The position numbers and the translations under genes were made by a program. Below, piece after piece: positions 60,005-64,000 of a stretch of 64,000 nucleotides of DNA. How positions within the stretch are numbered: position 1 is the first letter of the stretch; every line of letters starts with the position of its first letter. The notes beneath the pieces are model-generated. The model had not been told where the DNA came from. It ran no database searches and worked only from the letters and a program-made list of their open reading frames with translations. The stretch is from Candidatus Pristimantibacillus lignocellulolyticus (GTDB lineage Bacteria > Bacillota > Bacilli > Paenibacillales > Paenibacillaceae): contig CP097899.1 in NCBI GenBank assembly GCA_023639215.1, positions 1,184,501-1,248,500 of the forward strand, given 5' to 3'.

Positions 60005-60018
60005 TAAACACGCGTTTA
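60005..60018. promoter_or_regulatory. LacI-2 operator before its own gene
   Basis: TAAACACGCGTTTA, two positions off perfect symmetry, 20 bp upstream of the GTG start. Confidence 0.72.
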
Positions 60019-60107
60019 TGTAATCATCATATCTCGCGACCTCCGCCACTGTCAACTTCTACTAACTTTTTACTAACTATTTCCAATATTAATATCACTC
60101 ATTTACA

Positions 60108-60121
60108 TAAACGCGTGTTCA
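60108..60121. promoter_or_regulatory. LacI-2 operator before the sugar isomerase gene
   Basis: TAAACGCGTGTTCA, sharing the AAACGCGTGTT core with the other two sites, 48 bp upstream of the isomerase ATG. Confidence 0.65.
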
Positions 60122-60169
60122 TGATAATCTATCATTATCTGCAACTGTATAGTATAAGGAGGCAATCTT

Positions 60170-61000
60170 ATGCGTTTGGGTGGCCAAGTATTTATCGAAC
60201 AAGAGACTCCAGAAGCTTGGGGAAAAGCATTATCAGAAGCTCGTTTTCGTGCAACGACTTGTCCTTTTGATGGGAATGATATGAATGTTGCAGCGCATTA
60301 TCTTGCCATTGCTAAGCAATATGATATTGTTATCGCTGAAGTTGGAGCATGGAGTAATCCCATTAGTCCTAATGAAGTAACAGCCAAAACCGCCGTCGAT
60401 CATTGCATACAGAGATTGAATCTAGCTAATGAAATAGGTGCTGGAGTATGTGTGAATATAGCAGGATCACGGGGTGAGCAGTGGGATGGTCCACATGTGG
60501 ATAACTTAACAAGTGACACATTCGCTCTTATTGTGGATACCGTTCGAACGATTATTGATGCAGTACAACCTACTCGAACATTTTATGCTCTAGAAATGAT
60601 GCCTTGGATTTTTCCTAATAGCGTAGAAAGTTATGTGCAATTAGTAAATGCTATTGATCGCAAAGCTTTTGCTGTCCACTTTGATCCCGTCAATATTATT
60701 AATACACCGCATACCTACTACAATAATGACTTACTTATTATTGATTTCATTAAAAATCTGGGTCCATATATTAAAAATGTACATGCCAAAGACATCTTTC
60801 TACATCCAAAGCTAACGTTGCATTTTGATGAAGTCGTTCCAGGACAAGGACAACTCAATTACACCGTACTACTCCAACAATTAAACTTGTTGCAAAGAGA
60901 TATTCCGATTATTATCGAGCACTTATCAACTAATGATCAATATAATGCTGCAGCAAACTATATTAGATCTATTGCAGACCAACAAAATATCATTATTTAA
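60170..61000 (+). CDS. Sugar phosphate isomerase/epimerase-like TIM-barrel protein
   Basis: 276 aa xylose-isomerase-like TIM barrel. Metal ligands are visible as Glu in FYALEMMPW, Asp in HFDPVNI, His in NVHAKD and Glu in IIIEHL. Such enzymes isomerise or epimerise keto-sugars or inositol derivatives. AAGGAGG precedes the ATG. Divergent from the second LacI gene, with an operator of the same type in its promoter. Together with the VOC and SDR proteins it makes a short catabolic set without a transporter or kinase nearby. Confidence 0.87.
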   Translation: MRLGGQVFIEQETPEAWGKALSEARFRATTCPFDGNDMNVAAHYLAIAKQYDIVIAEVGAWSNPISPNEVTAKTAVDHCIQRLNLANEIGAGVCVNIAGSRGEQWDGPHVDNLTSDTFALIVDTVRTIIDAVQPTRTFYALEMMPWIFPNSVESYVQLVNAIDRKAFAVHFDPVNIINTPHTYYNNDLLIIDFIKNLGPYIKNVHAKDIFLHPKLTLHFDEVVPGQGQLNYTVLLQQLNLLQRDIPIIIEHLSTNDQYNAAANYIRSIADQQNIII

Positions 61001-61099
61001 TGGAAATATTATAGTAACTCCCCTTGTCATAACCAGTATTAATCTCCTATAATATAAAAGTTATATCAACTAGATTATATACATAAAAGGAGATTTTAC

Positions 61100-61438
61100 A
61101 TGATTGAACAAAGAAATATCGCTGTATGTATTATATTATCGCTCATTACATGTGGTATATATGGAATTTATTGGTTTATAGTAATGACTAATGATATTGG
61201 TAAATTAAGTGGTGATCCAGACTTCACAGGAGGAAAACACTTCCTATTATCAATAGTAACTTGTGGTATTTGGTCTATCGTGTGGGGTTACCAAGTCGGT
61301 AAACATATTTATGAAGCGCAACGTCAGCGTGGTTTCCACAGTTCTGACAATTCAACGCTATACCTTGTTCTTTGTATCTTTGGTTTTGGAATTGTAACTT
61401 ACGCACTAGCACAAAATGATGTTAATAAATTATTATAA
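61100..61438 (+). CDS. DUF4234 membrane protein
   Basis: 112 aa. Three to four hydrophobic helices with the repeated SLITCGIYGIYWFIVMTNDI and SIVTCGIWSIVWGYQVGKHI motifs that define DUF4234. AAAGGAG precedes the ATG. It overlaps the next gene by 23 nt. The function of the family is unknown; it commonly stands beside DUF2752 genes in Bacilli. Confidence 0.87.
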   Translation: MIEQRNIAVCIILSLITCGIYGIYWFIVMTNDIGKLSGDPDFTGGKHFLLSIVTCGIWSIVWGYQVGKHIYEAQRQRGFHSSDNSTLYLVLCIFGFGIVTYALAQNDVNKLL

Positions 61439-61820
61439 GTTTCAATCCTTTGCTCGAAAGAATCCTAAATTATTTTGGGGTTCTTTCTTTGCAATTGGAT
61501 TAGTAGCTTACATTAAAATATGGTTACCACTCACAAATCTCGGAATTCCTTGTCCCTTTCACACTTTAACAGGGTTGTATTGTCCAGGTTGCGGCATTAC
61601 AAGAGCCGCTACAGAGTTATTACAACTCAATGTGCAGACGTCATTCCACTACAACAGGTTGATCTATGTCTTAATCCCTTTGTACGGTTTTTATTGGCTC
61701 TCGCAGCGTTACAACAAGAAGATTGCCGCAAATGTAATTATGGTGTTCATGACTATATTGACGATTGCCTTCGGAATTTTACGTAATATCCCTTACTTCT
61801 CATGGCTCGCACCAAATTAA
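61416..61820 (+). CDS. DUF2752 membrane protein
   Basis: 134 aa, three membrane helices. The family signature CPFHTLTGLYCPGCGITRA (~46-64) contains a CPxCG-type cysteine pair before the second helix. The start lies inside the preceding gene with no clear ribosome site, so translation is probably coupled to it; Met2 is equally possible. The pair may form a small membrane complex. Family function is unknown. Confidence 0.85.
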   Translation: MMLINYYKFQSFARKNPKLFWGSFFAIGLVAYIKIWLPLTNLGIPCPFHTLTGLYCPGCGITRAATELLQLNVQTSFHYNRLIYVLIPLYGFYWLSQRYNKKIAANVIMVFMTILTIAFGILRNIPYFSWLAPN

Positions 61821-61821
61821 A

Positions 61822-61869
61822 AAAGCAGTTTGCAACTGAACAATTTCGTTCAGACGCAAACTGCTTTTC
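61822..61869. terminator. Bidirectional terminator between DUF2752 and RND genes
   Basis: AAAAGCAGTTTGC / GCAAACTGCTTTT stem with inner CTGAAC/GTTCAG arms; T-run on the plus strand, A-run before it giving T on the minus strand. Confidence 0.88.
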
Positions 61870-61881
61870 TATTAAATGGTA

Positions 61882-64000
61882 TTAGTTTTCTTCAACTTCA
61901 CGACGATTTTTCTTCAGTAGTTTAGATAACATTTCATATACAACTGGAACAATAATTAGTGTTAGCAATGTCGAACTTGCCAAACCACCAATAACTGTAA
62001 TGGCAAGACCTTTAGAGATAAAACCTCCACCACCGCCACCAATTGCTAGTGGGATCATCGCACCGATCGTCGCAATCGCCGTCATTAAGATCGGACGAAG
62101 ACGAGTAGTACCAGCTTCTAATATAGATTCACGTAATGAAAGTCCTTCACGTTCCATATGAATAATGCGGTCGACGAGTACAATCGCATTCGTAACAACG
62201 ATACCTATGAGCATCAATAGTCCCATCATAACCGGTATAGAAATTGTTTCACCCGCTATAAACAGTCCTGCGAATGCACCAATTACCGTAAACGGTAATG
62301 ATAGTAAAATTACGAATGGCGCAAGACCTTCACCAAATGTTACTACAAGAATGAAGTATACAATCGCTATTGCAGCAAGCATTGCAACAATAAGTTGTGT
62401 AAATCCTTCTTGAATGTCAGCCATTGCCCCTGCTTCGCCTAGCTCAACGCCTTTTGGCAATTCAAGCGCTTCTACTTTTCCACCTACATCTGAAGATGCT
62501 TTCGATACATCTTCACCAACAATTGTACCGGATACTGTAGCTGTATACTGTCCTTGGCTTCGAGATAGACTATTTACTGCGTAACCTTCCTCTATTTCAA
62601 CAATATCACCAAGTTCAACTGTTGTCCCCATAGGTGTTTGTACAGGTAGTTTCAACATATCTTCAAATGATTTTGGCGTAACTGCTTCTTTTTGAACAAT
62701 TACTTCAATTGACTTCCCGTCACTTTCAACTTTTGTTAATACCGATTTTGAGGTATCAGGATATAACATCATAACGATTTGCCCTGTTGTTAAACCATAT
62801 TGTAATAACGTAGCTTGATCTGTCTTAATTGTGTAAGCCTGATAGCTTTCTTCTTTCGTAGAAGATACATCAGTTAACAAGGAACTTCCTTGTAATGTTT
62901 CTTCAACCTTGAGAACGGCTTCTTCCAAATTACCTAAGTCTTCACTGTGAAGTGTATAACTTACTTCATTGCTAGACATAGAACTCATTGAGAAGTTTTG
63001 ACTGCCCCAACGACCTGGGTGGCCAATATCTTTCACATATCCTTCAATTTCTTCACGAACTTCTGGGAAGTTCTTCATATCTGGATCGAATATTACATAC
63101 ATTAACGATCCACCAGCTCCACCGGACATCATTGACATCATATCTGCACTATCTGATATAGATAATTGAACGATATCAACATCTTCACGAGCAATTAACT
63201 TTTGTTCGACTTCTGTTACATATTTAAGCGTATCTTCATGCAATTCACCAGCTTTTGGCGAATAAGTAAGATACATTACTTTTTCTTCTTCGCTACCAAG
63301 GAAGCTAACTCCGATCAATGGAGTTAATAAACAACTACCAACTAAGATAACGATGGAAATGATAGACGTAATCGCTTTGTGTTTAAGCGTCCACTCTAAT
63401 GCACCTCTATATTTCTTAGCTAATGCGCCAACATCTTTATGTTTGCTCTCTGTTTTTGGAGCATACAATTTTTTCTTAAATAAGATATGAGAAAGTGCCG
63501 GAACGATTGTAATTGCAACAATTAAAGATGCAATTAACGCAAAACTCATCGTTAAAGCGAACGGCAAGAACAATTCTCCGATCATGCCACCTACAAATAC
63601 TAGCGGAGCAAATACTGCAACCGTTACTAATGTAGAGGATAGAATTGGTTTGAACATCTCAATCGTAGCTTCACGAACAAGCGCACGACCAGATAATTTT
63701 TCTTCTTTCAGATGAATTCGTCGATAGATATTCTCGACAACGACGATGGAATCATCAATAACTCGACCAATCGCGACCGTAATTGCACCTAATGTCATTA
63801 TATTTAACGTAATATCTAACCAGTTCAGTACTAGTAAAGCCATAAATAATGATACCGGAATAGATACAATAGATATAATTGTTGATTTGAAATCACGTAA
63901 GAATAATAGAATAATAAGAATGGCGATCAAACCACCGAATAATGCTTTTTCCACCATCGTTAGAACGGACTTTTCAATCGGTGCACCTTGGTCAAGAGTT
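61882..64000 (-). CDS. RND-family efflux transporter (AcrB/SwrC-like), C-terminal part
   Basis: The gene is open to the right edge; about 706 codons are visible and the N-terminal part lies outside the window. Before the first internal Met the frame reads DQGAPIEKSVLTM, which is the usual RND context, so 63957 is not a real start. Visible parts are the first helix bundle with the proton-relay Asp-Asp in GRVIDDSIVVVENI, a periplasmic-type porter domain and the second helix bundle with GIVVTNAIVLVD. It ends in KLLKKNRREVEEN. In Gram-positives such pumps (SwrC in B. subtilis) export surfactin-like lipopeptides or solvents. A membrane-fusion partner would lie beyond the edge. Confidence 0.93.
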   Translation of the reverse strand, partial: TLDQGAPIEKSVLTMVEKALFGGLIAILIILLFLRDFKSTIISIVSIPVSLFMALLVLNWLDITLNIMTLGAITVAIGRVIDDSIVVVENIYRRIHLKEEKLSGRALVREATIEMFKPILSSTLVTVAVFAPLVFVGGMIGELFLPFALTMSFALIASLIVAITIVPALSHILFKKKLYAPKTESKHKDVGALAKKYRGALEWTLKHKAITSIISIVILVGSCLLTPLIGVSFLGSEEEKVMYLTYSPKAGELHEDTLKYVTEVEQKLIAREDVDIVQLSISDSADMMSMMSGGAGGSLMYVIFDPDMKNFPEVREEIEGYVKDIGHPGRWGSQNFSMSSMSSNEVSYTLHSEDLGNLEEAVLKVEETLQGSSLLTDVSSTKEESYQAYTIKTDQATLLQYGLTTGQIVMMLYPDTSKSVLTKVESDGKSIEVIVQKEAVTPKSFEDMLKLPVQTPMGTTVELGDIVEIEEGYAVNSLSRSQGQYTATVSGTIVGEDVSKASSDVGGKVEALELPKGVELGEAGAMADIQEGFTQLIVAMLAAIAIVYFILVVTFGEGLAPFVILLSLPFTVIGAFAGLFIAGETISIPVMMGLLMLIGIVVTNAIVLVDRIIHMEREGLSLRESILEAGTTRLRPILMTAIATIGAMIPLAIGGGGGGFISKGLAITVIGGLASSTLLTLIIVPVVYEMLSKLLKKNRREVEEN

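Noticed and set aside
61882..63957. RND gene as a naturally truncated pump
   Set aside because: The frame continues in-frame to the window edge with normal RND sequence, so the truncation is only the window limit.

Overview
The window looks like a chromosomal segment of an AT-rich, low-GC Gram-positive spore-former, most likely Paenibacillus or a close relative. The reasons are the YesM/YesN two-component pair, the carbohydrate ABC importers without their own ATPase, the tryptophan T-box, strong AGGAGG-type ribosome sites, cre and Fur sites of Bacillus type, and several genes whose closest remembered relatives are from Bacillus and Paenibacillus. I see no rRNA or tRNA gene, transposase, phage module or CRISPR array. 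It reads as an ordinary chromosome with a strong carbohydrate-utilisation bias.

Layout. 1-2140: a heterodimeric drug-exporter operon (BmrC/BmrD-like) behind a 29-codon leader peptide and a mutually exclusive set of hairpins, which is a complete ribosome-mediated attenuator. 2.3-8.1 kb: YceI, a P-loop kinase, a CHASE4/PAS histidine kinase, a beta-carbonic anhydrase and a thioredoxin-reductase-like flavoprotein. 8.2-9.7 kb: a three-copy tandem repeat, then a quinone-stress pair (MhqD-like hydrolase and MhqR-like repressor) that share one 20-bp operator. 9.8-12.3 kb: T-box-controlled trpS and rlmN. 12.4-15.4 kb: an ECF sigma/anti-sigma pair, a small protein and a DinB-fold protein. 15.5-17.9 kb: a Fur-controlled haem/iron importer in which the ATPase is fused to a HugZ/HutZ-like haem-utilisation domain, with no binding protein. 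18-20.7 kb: HNH nuclease, DoxX, and a second MarR/quinone-reductase pair.

Carbohydrate and nitrogen section, 20.8-61 kb: (i) GH2 glycosidase plus GPH symporter with a perfect cre and a divergent AraC regulator; (ii) agmatine to putrescine (AguA, AguB) between two diverged copies of a dispersed repeat; (iii) YesM/YesN beside a GanSPQ-like importer and a GH42 beta-galactosidase; (iv) an Lpl-type importer with a GH30 glucosylceramidase-like enzyme and a LacI regulator whose operator occurs three times; (v) a second LacI regulator with its own three-copy operator controlling a VOC protein, an SDR and a TIM-barrel sugar isomerase, a catabolic set I cannot assign to a known pathway. Between these lie an MCP, a Dabb protein, a luciferase-like monooxygenase, a PTS EIIC-like permease with an unrecognised N-terminal domain, a LysR/EamA pair, a lipoprotein, GreA, a zinc-ribbon membrane protein, a secreted phosphatase-like protein and class II aldolase.

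The right edge holds a DUF4234/DUF2752 pair and the C-terminal part of an RND efflux pump cut by the window end. The observations most worth a second look are the attenuator in front of the drug exporter, the ABC-ATPase/HugZ fusion, the operator-defined local regulons, and three families of short intergenic repeats (52-bp tandem, 61-64-bp tandem hairpins, and a 211-bp element with GTTCAAAAAG ends that also occurs as a 23-bp remnant).
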